This document shows positions 39,501 to 47,930 of a DNA stretch of 64,000 nucleotides, one piece after another. Origin of the DNA: Vibrio sp. MEBiC08052. Lineage in GTDB: Bacteria; Pseudomonadota; Gammaproteobacteria; Enterobacterales; Vibrionaceae. Location: positions 2,388,390 to 2,452,389 of the forward strand of contig NZ_KQ947475.1 in NCBI RefSeq assembly GCF_001506075.1, given 5' to 3'. The notes below the pieces were generated by a model, which worked only from the letters and a program-made list of their open reading frames with translations, did not search any database and was not told the DNA's origin. Numbering within the stretch: position 1 is the stretch's first letter; each line of letters opens with the position of its first letter. The position numbers were made by a program, and so were the translations under genes.

Positions 39501-42500
39501 CCCCAAGTGAAAACTTGCCGGATGACACAATCCCGACCCCGGTGTAACTGACGATGCCATCGGTTTCTTCTTTCAGGAATCCGGCATCAATGGTCACACC
39601 ACCGGTATAGTCAATGGCAAAGCCATCCAAATCGATGGTGTATTGGTTCCAGTCCGTCGGATGTGTCACCGGCACTCCGACGCGCAACCCTTGCATTGCC
39701 GCCGTCAGACCGGAGATTTCGAAACTGCCGGAGCTGAGAAAATCAAGTAACGGCGGCGTGTTCTCGCCTTCCCAGCCGATGCCGACATTGTCAATATAAA
39801 GCGGACCAAAACTGCGCTGCACCGGAATAATCACATCATGACCGTTGCCCATCGGGCTGCGTAGATTGACCCACAGCTTGTCGAGATAGCCGATGTCCAC
39901 AGAAAACCGCGGATCCGTGGTACTGGTGTCGGTCTCCGCAGACGCGCTTTGCTTTTCGCCCGAACCCAGCACATTTTTAGCAATCGGGTTATTGCCACCG
40001 CCTTCTGAAATGAGTGTCGGGGCCAGTGAGATGCCCATTTCATCCAAGGTCAGGCCGACACCGAAAGTCATGTCAATGGAAGACGAACCTTGGAACTGCA
40101 TCGCAAACAAGGCGCGCGGTTCAATCTGACCTAATTTAAACCGGCTCAGATCCACAATCGGCTGTGCATTTTGACCAACAATGTCAAAGCCGACATTGTT
40201 GAGCACCAGATTAAACTGTTCGAAAGCGACGGAGAAATCATCCCCGCTATGGCTGACCGGTACATACAGCCCAATCCCTTTATCCCCGAACGCAGGAGTG
40301 CCACGGCTACTCTGCGTGATCCAGTCGGTATTCTCGGCACCAAGCTGGAAGACCAGATTAGGCACCGCTTTGAGCGTGAGATCCGGTGCCTGTAATAGCA
40401 GACCGTAATAGCCGTCCACATCGGTTTTCGGACCGAGGATAAGTTTGCCATTCTGACCGAATTCGAGCAGAGTCCAGGGTTTTTCCAACAGAGTAAACAG
40501 CAAACCGCCGAAGAAACTCTGAGCGGTGATCTGCGTCAGCTCATCAAACGATCGGAGCACATACAAATCCGATTGTTCTGCCACCACTTGGGTGGCGGTG
40601 AGTAACAGCACCGGCGTGATCTCTGTGCCTGAGCTGAAAGGCGTTTCCAGCCATGATTTCACGGTCTCCTGATTGAGAGTCAAGAGCGAGACATATCTGG
40701 GCAGCACATCTTTGATCACATCCATCAGCCAAGCCGTGACTTTGTCGCCGACATCGTCCCCACCGCCAAAAAACGCTGGCAGTAAGGTCACGGACAAAGC
40801 AGAGGCTTCCCCCGGTTTTTCCGGATCGGCCAGTGGATCAAACCGAAACTCAAACTGGTTATGTGTATAACTCAGGCTCAGTCCCGGGCCGTTGAGAGTT
40901 TCAATCGGTGCGATCATCTCCAGCCCAAAAGATGCTGTAAGTGTCTGGTCAGTCAGGCTGTAGGCCACCCCGGTCGGGGCAACCTGCATTTTCAGCAAAG
41001 GCACGTCCGGCAGGTCAAATCCGGCCCACACGCCAATCGCATTCGAGGAGTCATACCCGAACAGGAGCTTGAGCGGCAGAGTCTCGCTTGGGATGTACTG
41101 GATTTGTCCATCCACTGCTTCAATCGCATCTTCCGGCAACACCAGCGACAGCAACGCCACAATTGCCTGCGCGGTATGTGGTGCACCGGATTCGGAGAAT
41201 CGTTCAGAGACCCAGTCAAACGCCGTCACCTCTAAGGTATTGAGCAAATCGGCCTGACTCTGACCTTCGGTTACTGCGGTAGTAAAGTCCTGTACTAAAT
41301 GGTCCACCAGCGTTGAGACATCCGTTTGCTGGGCAAAGGTTTCCATCGCCCTGAAGAACTGACCGGCACCGGTGTCTGCGGCATATTTCGACTTCATCTG
41401 CGCAATCAGTTTGGGGATCACCTCCTGAATCACAACGACAGCCCCGGTCGCCAGTGCCTGTGTTGCCAGCGTGCCCCAACCAAGGAATGGCAAAAACTGC
41501 ACACCGAGTCCGGTGGGTTGTTCCGGCGTACCCTGAGACAGTTGCAACGCGAATGTTTTGTCAAACGCAATCCGAGTGAAGAAGCCATGGTCCAACGCTG
41601 CAATCGTCGCCTCCAGATCCAGTCCACCGGAAAACGCGGGTTGATACTGCTGATCAAGCGTGAGGCACAATTGTAAGTTTTTCAGTGCTGCCAGATGGTC
41701 CACAATCTCAATCTGATCAACGCCAATATTCAAGGTCGTTCGTTGATCCTGTCCGGACACCTGCACCTTGAAGTCAAACGGTAATCCACTGAGGGTAGCG
41801 CCCGAATCCGGTACCGGTGTGAGCTGTATGCCCTGATAAGACAAAGCAGGCAGGTCGCCAAGCAATGCCACCAGTTTAGCGGTGCTGAATTGCCCGTTGT
41901 CCCCAAGCACTTCATCCGAGAGCAACCAGCCCAGCGGGTCAGTCAACAATCCCATCAAGGACGGCATTTGCCAGAGCCCATCCTCATTTTTTGCCAGACC
42001 AAGCCCGGTGAACAGCTTCTGAATCACTTCGTATTGGTCGAGTAATTCATCTTCAAAAACAGCATTGAGCAAAAGGTTGAGTGTATAAGCCGGGGCCAGA
42101 TGAGCGACCTGATCGACAAACATATCCGACACAAAGGGATACAGCACCAGTGGCTCAGCCGCAGGTGTTAGGCCATTCCCCCAGACAAGCTGAATCGACA
42201 GATCCGGGGTTTGCAACTGCCCCTGCGCCATCCGCAATTGCAGTCGGGTGACCAGCGTCAGACCAAGCTTAGGCACGGCCGCATTCACCGTCAGGACAAG
42301 GGTCTGATCACTGAGGTTGAAGGTCAGCCCGCCATCGAGTTGCAGCAATCCGGCAATGTCAAATGCTTGCTCCGGCATCACGGTCAAACTGACCAAACCG
42401 TTTGCGGTGGTGCTGAACGTGAACTTGCCATAGGTTTGAGGCGTGATATTGCTTGAAATCTGGGCCGCCAGCGTCGTGACGGCATCGACATCAGTAAACA

Positions 42501-45500
42501 GGGCTTCAAATCTTGACGAAAGTCCCCGAACCGGGTTGCTGGCGATTTCCAGCAGTGCCTGCGGATTGAGAGGGTATCCCTGAGCCGCCGATCCGCAAAT
42601 CTGTAACGCGGACAGGAACTGGTACGCAGGTACGGGCAACGTCGGCAACGTCACCCCGGTCACACTTTGGATAAAATCAAATAGTTCGCTGCGACTGGCC
42701 GGTTCGGTCAGCAGCCGGTTCAGATTGTCCTGCATATACCCGGTCGGATCGGCCAGCAGGCCTTGCCAGCCACTGGCATTGATGCCGTAGGCCGCCTGTT
42801 CGGTGTCTCGGGTTAAAGTCAGGCCGAGTAAGGTCAGCAAGCGATACAGGGTTTGGAACTGCGTGTTGTCCGTCACACTGGTCAGTTGCACCGCTTCCTG
42901 AATGGCACCGTTGAGGAGTGCAAGAAAAGCCGACTCTAAGTTTAAGGCAAGCTCTCCGTTCATCAACATTTGCAGCGTAACGGTGTCCTGCGGGGGGCTC
43001 TCCCCCAGAGTGATATCCGTGAAGGACACCACTGGCTCAAATACCAGCGTGCTACTGACAATTCGGAGCGAAAAGCCCAACTGCACCGCCCCGGCGGAAC
43101 CGACACTGCCGAGATCAACCAGCTTGCCGTCGGGTCGAGACAAAGTGCCGACACATATTAAAGAGGGCAAACTGTCCAGAGAGGACAGATGCCGGGTCGC
43201 CATCGAATACTCAAACAGGTTGAGCCGGATATCCAGCGCAAAATCGACCTTGCTTTCACCCGTGCCGATGAGTTGAAATGTCTGTTGCCGCCCGAGACCC
43301 GCCCCAAGTAAATGCTGCGTCCGATCAGACCAGACGGGCAGATAAAACGCCGACTCGCCAATCGGGGTTTGCCACGGTTCGGTAAACGTACCTTGTCCGG
43401 CAATCGCAGGTGCCGCGGGCTGATCGGTCATGGCCCAAGCCAGTAACCCCAGAGTACTCCGGCTTTTTTCATCCGTACTCAGGAGTTGTTCAAGCTGCTG
43501 ATTCAGATCCGGCCAGGGGGTATCAAAGCTGTGGAAAGGATAGGGTTCAAAACCGGACCAAGTCAGGCCACTGGTCGGAAAGACGGGGGAGGCCGACAAA
43601 TCCGTGACCAAACCAAACGTACCGGCGAACCATAAACCCGTTTCAGACTGCGACCGCATCAACATGGCACCTAGTGCACTGATGAAAAATGGGCCGAATG
43701 TTTGCTGGCTTTGCGTCACTAAATCCTGTAGAGAAGACTGATCACTGAAATTTAAATCACTGCCAAGGGCGGTAACCTGTCCGTCTACCACCAGCGCCGG
43801 TCCGTGAATGCACATCGACCAAGACCAGCCACCGGACTGCTGCCAGCACGCAGACAGTTGGGCCGAATCCACCTTGACTTGCATCCCGCCGACGGCGGGG
43901 GTTTCCAGCCCGTCCGGTAATGACAGTCTGGCCGTTGCCCCGGCAAACCAGTTTGCGACTGTCCCGATAGAATCCTGCCCGGTGCCGAACCGGATGGTCA
44001 CGGCATCTATCTCTAATGCAGCAACAATCACGGTGCTGTTAATCTTGATTTCCGGAGCAAGTGAGGCACCGAGTGTCAGCGCCCTCGCCGCGTCGTCATA
44101 GTATCCGGTTAGATACGCAGGCAAAGCCAAATCGGAAACCGAAATCCCCGCTTGCCATGGGTCACTTGAAGTGCCTGTCCCCGTAACGGTGACACCAGTC
44201 GTGTCCGTTGCCGATTTCAGCAATGTTGCCAGTGACTGCACGATGTAGGTAAATGCCTGCTTGCCGTCAATCAGCGGCTGATAGGTCAGCACATGGCTGT
44301 AATAATCGGCCCAGGCACCGATCGGATCGGCCAGAGCGTCCGCCATTCCGGCAGGTGAAAAAGGTGGGGTAAGTTGTTCGGGCCATTGTGAAGCCAACGC
44401 AACCGGCGGGTTCAGACCAATCATTGTGGCCAGACTATCTGACAGAGCCTGATTATCGGTACCGAAATTCAGTAAAGATTGAAGCCCGGTGCTCAGAGCT
44501 GCAGCCCCGGCATTAGCAAGCTGGCCGGGCGATAACAAGTTCAGGGTGTCGTAGTGGGTCTCTCCGATAATCACTTGATTCAGTTCAAACCAAGGCATCA
44601 TCTGACCGGATATGCTCAGCGTCACCCCGCCTTGCAACGTGCCAATGCTGTACGCGATGTCATTGGACTCAAACGTCACCAATGGTGAGGCCAGCGTAGT
44701 ATTTTGCAGGCAGAACTGCGCTGTTATCTGAATTGCGTCAGACAGGCCGGGGGCAGGCCCGGTCAGTTGCAGGTTGACCAATTCCGCTCTGGCTTGCAGG
44801 ACAAATGCCATGTCGGCACCTTGCAAGGGAATCGGCGTTCCGGAGAAATCGATCCCAAAATACAACGCGCGCGCGCTCTGTCCGGTGACGTCTGTCCCCA
44901 GAGTGCATTGCAAGGTGCCGATGCTGTCAATTTCCAGTGCCGTGATCCGGAAAGGATCGGTGCGTGTCCCTGATCCGGTCACCTGAGGCCGGTTGAATAA
45001 AAATCCGGAAAAACAGGAGAGCCAGGTTTTTAACACCTCATGGTCTGAGGCAATAGCATTAAACCAGTCTAAGAAAAGCTGTCCGGCCTGTCCCTGCCGG
45101 GCTGCGCTCAATAAGTCATACCATTTTAAAAGCGGAATCGTGGCCTGCGGTGCGCCTTCAACGTCCGGAACACGTCCGCTTAAACCAAACAGTGGCGGGA
45201 AGTAGGCGATATTGTCTTTCGCATTCGGGAACACCTCACTCAGTCCACCGACAAACAGACTCGCCACCGTGTCCATAATCTGTTCAGCTGTGATGGCTTC
45301 TAAATCCGCCAGCGAGCGATTGCTGGGTGTCGTTTCTCCCGCCAGTTGTAAACCAACAATTTCAACCCCCAGAGAGAAGGGATCAGGCACCGCAAAATCG
45401 GTATTGAGATTGATTTTGACACCATTGAACTGAATATCATTGATATCAATCATAGGCTTGTCTGGATCGGCTCCGGTCACGGACGCGCCGGCCACAATCG

Positions 45501-46023
45501 GAAATCCCGGTGTCACAAAGGTGATTTTGATTGGGTCATCCGCCTTCGGGTCAATCGCAACAAACGGCATGACACCCCAGACGGCTGCCTGTAAAGTCGC
45601 GGGCGTGCCGAAAGACCAGTCATGATAGACGCCCAGAGCAAAAACGGTAGCACTCCCTACCTGATATAACACGACATTAACGCCCGTCTGTACATCCTGT
45701 CCCGCTTTTTCATACCGAATCGGATACCAGTTCCCCAACAACGCCGGATTCTGAATGGGAATACCGAATGCATTGCCGCCAATCTCGCCCAGCAGGGCCT
45801 CAAACAAGGCATTGAATTCTTCAGGATGATTGACGATTCCGGCTTTGGTTTGGGTGTAGGGATCGGTAAACCATTCCGGCACCAGCGTAAAGCGCTCCTC
45901 CCCCTGACTTTCTAAGAGGCCAACTAGCACCCCCAAACTGGATAAAATCGGATCAATGCCAGAAAAACTCACCGGAGCAGTCTGCGGTTCGAATGCCCGA
46001 TTGACAGGATTTATCTGGTTCAT
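36508..46023 (-). CDS. Giant DUF6603-like protein with internal repeats
   Basis: About 3171 residues from the ATG at 46023 (a TTG three codons upstream is possible). There is no signal peptide. The region around 2150-2600 (PLGGVPAFFIEGIAAGFAYNRS, EEVANFPLVKG, and FKDVTLADGTLIPAGDFVLTLGGYHP) resembles the DUF6603 proteins I know from actinobacteria and fungi, including the typical GFxYNRxLxxPxIxxVxxFPLV pattern. The first 1900 residues are beta-rich modules punctuated by a recurring helix motif LxDPxGW: ADALADPIGAW (about 559), GLLADPTGYM (about 1084), GLLTDPLGWL (about 1354). The C-terminal 450 residues look separate (Ig-like and Ala-rich). The function is unknown; a scaffold or lipid/hydrophobic-groove protein is only a hypothesis. 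Confidence 0.8.
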   Translation of the reverse strand: MNQINPVNRAFEPQTAPVSFSGIDPILSSLGVLVGLLESQGEERFTLVPEWFTDPYTQTKAGIVNHPEEFNALFEALLGEIGGNAFGIPIQNPALLGNWYPIRYEKAGQDVQTGVNVVLYQVGSATVFALGVYHDWSFGTPATLQAAVWGVMPFVAIDPKADDPIKITFVTPGFPIVAGASVTGADPDKPMIDINDIQFNGVKINLNTDFAVPDPFSLGVEIVGLQLAGETTPSNRSLADLEAITAEQIMDTVASLFVGGLSEVFPNAKDNIAYFPPLFGLSGRVPDVEGAPQATIPLLKWYDLLSAARQGQAGQLFLDWFNAIASDHEVLKTWLSCFSGFLFNRPQVTGSGTRTDPFRITALEIDSIGTLQCTLGTDVTGQSARALYFGIDFSGTPIPLQGADMAFVLQARAELVNLQLTGPAPGLSDAIQITAQFCLQNTTLASPLVTFESNDIAYSIGTLQGGVTLSISGQMMPWFELNQVIIGETHYDTLNLLSPGQLANAGAAALSTGLQSLLNFGTDNQALSDSLATMIGLNPPVALASQWPEQLTPPFSPAGMADALADPIGAWADYYSHVLTYQPLIDGKQAFTYIVQSLATLLKSATDTTGVTVTGTGTSSDPWQAGISVSDLALPAYLTGYYDDAARALTLGASLAPEIKINSTVIVAALEIDAVTIRFGTGQDSIGTVANWFAGATARLSLPDGLETPAVGGMQVKVDSAQLSACWQQSGGWSWSMCIHGPALVVDGQVTALGSDLNFSDQSSLQDLVTQSQQTFGPFFISALGAMLMRSQSETGLWFAGTFGLVTDLSASPVFPTSGLTWSGFEPYPFHSFDTPWPDLNQQLEQLLSTDEKSRSTLGLLAWAMTDQPAAPAIAGQGTFTEPWQTPIGESAFYLPVWSDRTQHLLGAGLGRQQTFQLIGTGESKVDFALDIRLNLFEYSMATRHLSSLDSLPSLICVGTLSRPDGKLVDLGSVGSAGAVQLGFSLRIVSSTLVFEPVVSFTDITLGESPPQDTVTLQMLMNGELALNLESAFLALLNGAIQEAVQLTSVTDNTQFQTLYRLLTLLGLTLTRDTEQAAYGINASGWQGLLADPTGYMQDNLNRLLTEPASRSELFDFIQSVTGVTLPTLPVPAYQFLSALQICGSAAQGYPLNPQALLEIASNPVRGLSSRFEALFTDVDAVTTLAAQISSNITPQTYGKFTFSTTANGLVSLTVMPEQAFDIAGLLQLDGGLTFNLSDQTLVLTVNAAVPKLGLTLVTRLQLRMAQGQLQTPDLSIQLVWGNGLTPAAEPLVLYPFVSDMFVDQVAHLAPAYTLNLLLNAVFEDELLDQYEVIQKLFTGLGLAKNEDGLWQMPSLMGLLTDPLGWLLSDEVLGDNGQFSTAKLVALLGDLPALSYQGIQLTPVPDSGATLSGLPFDFKVQVSGQDQRTTLNIGVDQIEIVDHLAALKNLQLCLTLDQQYQPAFSGGLDLEATIAALDHGFFTRIAFDKTFALQLSQGTPEQPTGLGVQFLPFLGWGTLATQALATGAVVVIQEVIPKLIAQMKSKYAADTGAGQFFRAMETFAQQTDVSTLVDHLVQDFTTAVTEGQSQADLLNTLEVTAFDWVSERFSESGAPHTAQAIVALLSLVLPEDAIEAVDGQIQYIPSETLPLKLLFGYDSSNAIGVWAGFDLPDVPLLKMQVAPTGVAYSLTDQTLTASFGLEMIAPIETLNGPGLSLSYTHNQFEFRFDPLADPEKPGEASALSVTLLPAFFGGGDDVGDKVTAWLMDVIKDVLPRYVSLLTLNQETVKSWLETPFSSGTEITPVLLLTATQVVAEQSDLYVLRSFDELTQITAQSFFGGLLFTLLEKPWTLLEFGQNGKLILGPKTDVDGYYGLLLQAPDLTLKAVPNLVFQLGAENTDWITQSSRGTPAFGDKGIGLYVPVSHSGDDFSVAFEQFNLVLNNVGFDIVGQNAQPIVDLSRFKLGQIEPRALFAMQFQGSSSIDMTFGVGLTLDEMGISLAPTLISEGGGNNPIAKNVLGSGEKQSASAETDTSTTDPRFSVDIGYLDKLWVNLRSPMGNGHDVIIPVQRSFGPLYIDNVGIGWEGENTPPLLDFLSSGSFEISGLTAAMQGLRVGVPVTHPTDWNQYTIDLDGFAIDYTGGVTIDAGFLKEETDGIVSYTGVGIVSSGKFSLGALGSYAQIQIDGQEATSMFIFGVLNAPLGGVPAFFIEGIAAGFAYNRSLEIPSIEEVANFPLVKGVADGSFTEGEDPMAALTQLNQVVTPQVGQYWFAAGLKFSSFKLIDTTALLFLSFGKDFEFNLLGVSVATLPPKAKPNLALAYMELALKVTINPNAGYVSAEAQLTPNSYVLAQGVKVTGGFAFYLWFKDVTLADGTLIPAGDFVLTLGGYHPAFQKPVYYPDVPRLGIQWKLDFSVGKVSITGGAYFAICPTAIMSGGYLTVAFDAGPLVAGLDAYANFLLQWQPFYFNVGIGVSVYAGFETSIAGVSVRLVAKLGCQLKLHGPPVFGSVDVDWYVIRFSIPIGNQDNHPSTQVLDWAAFEQEFLPSGSGGQTTDVVTSARLSATAVSATATQEVVKWTAQKGLQQDSNTTPDAKGDGAWVMNPIPWQITVESAIPVSELTVTQSDTTLSGSVAVGVRPMGKEDTLSSPMTVTLTDSSGTEINLKERNIALTGANNGAPAALWARSALNLNVAPDPKTMLIENVLFGLVLNASQYIYDTVIPTFPLENLAYVSGDTKRLPFAFTPKIPAAALYPESRQQQAFTVIRETLMAAVVVTARNDIYQALQASGIDAPLSPGLSVMAASVSQILQDFPVLAKIGIYQNNGVPEAGNPIAAQTHLQSAAPAIATMSVTAPTVIAQLQAYQVPAKSVRASQALATLRSKSKGHWQVSGAGVSATSGLKSQGSATASVHRLYEGTTLVVKTDPAQSLRVHATGNLAVLIASFDTYGSLLGFDVCPAAGDHTLPKETARVVVQGVSDGSLSDEVGWQVGSQLSKVSGNWTLGDGCLVRVQNSRQITSATGSIGHVKVSDMLANNTVLSMDRQSVKGWVQTVFDSEIRVVGVLLKGKVSDDAIQVTVGADEVPTKSGDSQPLTVKDYHGNTLFLFRVPDTVRDYSGTLVRWVDQQAVMLGMYGLNQDGLQQTQQCPRLALSQVGMDVYVATLPETTIQFIPG

Positions 46024-46028
46024 ATGCT

Positions 46029-47627
46029 TCAACTCTTAGGTTGGGGTCGGCTCGGATCAAGCAACAACAAATAGCGACTCAGTGAATGTTGGGTGTTGTC
46101 ATGTGTGTCCAGATTCCCTAACAGCGCCACGGTGTTCTCTACCGGGTTCCAGTAGGGCTGATCCTGCAAGGCAGTTGCGACATCATCTCCGGGCCGGAGA
46201 ACCTGATAACTGACCGCACCAAATTTTTGCTGGAACTTGTTCGCCAGATTGACACTGGCAAAATAACTGGCACCGAACGTATAGAGCTTAGCCACAGTCA
46301 ACGATGATGTATTCTCAGACGAAGGATTGAAGGCAATATCGGCGGCCATCGCATTTGCCAGCGCCCCGCCAAAACCGTGTCCGATGAGATACAGTGACTT
46401 CTCTGCCCTTGTTTTGTCCGATAACAGTGTCTGAAGATAAGTCTTAATTTTCGACACCAGAGATGCTTCACCTTTACTTGGTGGGGTGTAAAGAACCTCA
46501 TGAACCCCAGCGGTAATGATGTCGCTGTAAGGGGTGGTGGCAGTGGTGCTGTACGCATCCATCATCAAGAATTCCTGATAGGTCAGACTGCCTCTGAAAG
46601 CCAGCATCAGCGTATTGCTGGTTTCAAAAACCGCTGCAATATAAGGCGATTCACCCAGATCAAATGAATAAATCAGGCCCGGTGGGTTTGGGTTATCCGG
46701 GTTCTGTGCCTGCCGATACAACTGGGCGACTAACCCGCCCAGATTAAAAGCCAGAGTCTGACTAAATCCAGCGGGCGGATTCGGGATCACGGTAGCGGTT
46801 GCCGGGAAGGTTTGCGGCGAGCCGCCCAACGCTGCCAGATAAAAATTCGTATCCCGAACTTGCCAGGGAGTGTCATACGGCTTAGGGACTGAGGCCGGAA
46901 CATATACCACCTCACCAAGTGGGGAGAATGTCTCCGCTGCCGGCAAAGAGGTGGGCACATCAGTCACGGGCCGGTCAGGAAAAGGATCGACGGTCAGAAC
47001 CAGCGAACCGGCCCGGAAATTATATGCCCCCGTGACAGTCTGGTTGTAATAGGTGGCAAATGTGCTGTTGGCAAAGTTCCCCGTGCTGAACACATAACTG
47101 GTTGGTTGGGTGCTCCAAGGGAGCAGCTGTTGATCCGGGCCCTTGTGTTCCGGCCGGAAATCCAGCGCCACAATCTGCGCTAAAGGCCCACCCAATCCCA
47201 TGCCGGTGATATAGAAAGGTTTGCCGGCCGCTCCGGTATTTTCTAAAGATGTTAATAACTGCCAGACCACCGGCCGCAGCCAGACATAGGCTGAGGTGTA
47301 CATTGAAAAAATGACTGCATCTTCAGGGGCTGAACCTGCCACCGCCTCAGGCAAACCATCTTTCGCCTCAGGCTCAAATCCAGCCGTGTACATCCCTAAC
47401 ATATGAGACCACGGCACCCCAATGGACAAACAAGCGACCACCTCGTCTCCTACATTGCCAAAGGCAAGTAGTACCTGAATCTTACCTAAAGAAGAGGTAA
47501 ACACAGTTTTGGTGGTGAGCGTCTTCCAAGTTGCCGGTAAACTGGGAACGGTACTTAAGCCGGATTCAACCGTAACACCCGCCAGTTGAACCATGATTTG
47601 TTCGTATGACTGCTGTTTTGTACTCAT
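46029..47627 (-). CDS. Tandem class-3 lipase-like protein lacking both nucleophile serines
   Basis: A 532-residue protein from the ATG at 47627, which has a GGAGG site. It contains two alpha/beta-hydrolase units of the fungal-type lipase (class 3) family. The first, at about residues 60-220, has the elbow GMGLGGPLAQ; the second, at about 290-530, has AFRGS (oxyanion region), the elbow GHGFGGALAN, then RPGDDV and QHSLSRYL, which carry the usual Asp and His. In active class-3 lipases the elbow is GHSLGG; here the Ser is Gly in both copies (residues about 144 and 418). I therefore expect no normal lipase activity and perhaps lipid binding. There is no signal peptide. It opens the nine-gene operon. 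Confidence 0.8.
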   Translation of the reverse strand: MSTKQQSYEQIMVQLAGVTVESGLSTVPSLPATWKTLTTKTVFTSSLGKIQVLLAFGNVGDEVVACLSIGVPWSHMLGMYTAGFEPEAKDGLPEAVAGSAPEDAVIFSMYTSAYVWLRPVVWQLLTSLENTGAAGKPFYITGMGLGGPLAQIVALDFRPEHKGPDQQLLPWSTQPTSYVFSTGNFANSTFATYYNQTVTGAYNFRAGSLVLTVDPFPDRPVTDVPTSLPAAETFSPLGEVVYVPASVPKPYDTPWQVRDTNFYLAALGGSPQTFPATATVIPNPPAGFSQTLAFNLGGLVAQLYRQAQNPDNPNPPGLIYSFDLGESPYIAAVFETSNTLMLAFRGSLTYQEFLMMDAYSTTATTPYSDIITAGVHEVLYTPPSKGEASLVSKIKTYLQTLLSDKTRAEKSLYLIGHGFGGALANAMAADIAFNPSSENTSSLTVAKLYTFGASYFASVNLANKFQQKFGAVSYQVLRPGDDVATALQDQPYWNPVENTVALLGNLDTHDNTQHSLSRYLLLLDPSRPQPKS

Positions 47628-47653
47628 GCCTGCCTCCTTCGATGCAAGGCGTT

Positions 47654-47678
47654 CTGTTGCCGGAATAGTCAGCAACAG
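47654..47678 (-). promoter_or_regulatory. Hairpin in the leader of the pseudo-lipase gene
   Basis: CTGTTGC and GCAACAG form a seven-pair stem with an 11-base loop, 27 bases before the ATG at 47627. It could modulate translation of the first gene of the large operon or be a regulator site. Confidence 0.4.
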
Positions 47679-47723
47679 CCTGAGGTCAGACAGGTGTGAT
47701 ATGGCTGTTCGTCCAGTACAGCT

Positions 47724-47762
47724 TTATTCGTACTTTTTATTCGGTACGGTTATTCAGTACGG
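47724..47762. repeat. Three 13-bp tandem repeats (TTATTC-n-GTAC) upstream of the operon
   Basis: TTATTCGTAC, TTATTCGGTAC and TTATTCAGTAC begin at 47724, 47737 and 47750, exactly 13 bases apart, about 100 bases upstream of the pseudo-lipase start. The arrangement looks like an iterated binding site for a regulator of the large operon. Confidence 0.65.
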
Positions 47763-47828
47763 GCAGCCGACCCGGAAAGGGGCTGATAACACCTATCAGT
47801 AAAAGCGTGAGAGGAAAATCACGGTGCA

Positions 47829-47863
47829 GTGTGCCTCAACCTCACACAGTACGGTTGGCACAC
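47829..47863 (-). terminator. Inverted repeat after the collagen-like gene
   Basis: GTGTGCC and GGCACAC, extended by AACC/GGTT, form a stem about 45 bases after the stop of the collagen-like gene; a further GGCACAC follows at 47872. There is no good T-run, so termination is uncertain. Confidence 0.4.
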
Positions 47864-47888
47864 CACTCCAAGGCACACTCTCAGTTAG

Positions 47889-47930
47889 TAGTTATTGCTG
47901 GGAATCGGTTAGTTATTGCTGGGAATCGCT
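47889..47930. repeat. 21-bp tandem duplication at the 3' end of the collagen-like gene
   Basis: TAGTTATTGCTGGGAATCGNT is present twice in a row (47889-47909 and 47910-47930) with one mismatch. The gene's stop codon falls at the junction, so the second unit repeats the last seven codons after the stop. Confidence 0.85.

Noticed and set aside
21148..46032. Many open frames of 60-260 codons antisense to or in other frames of the PKS and giant genes
   Set aside because: They lie wholly inside long genes with clear protein motifs, lack ribosome sites and have no recognisable family features.
46024..46032. TTG at 46032 as the start of the giant protein
   Set aside because: An ATG three codons later avoids overlap with the pseudo-lipase stop and fits the ribosome-site distance at least as well; the TTG cannot be fully excluded.
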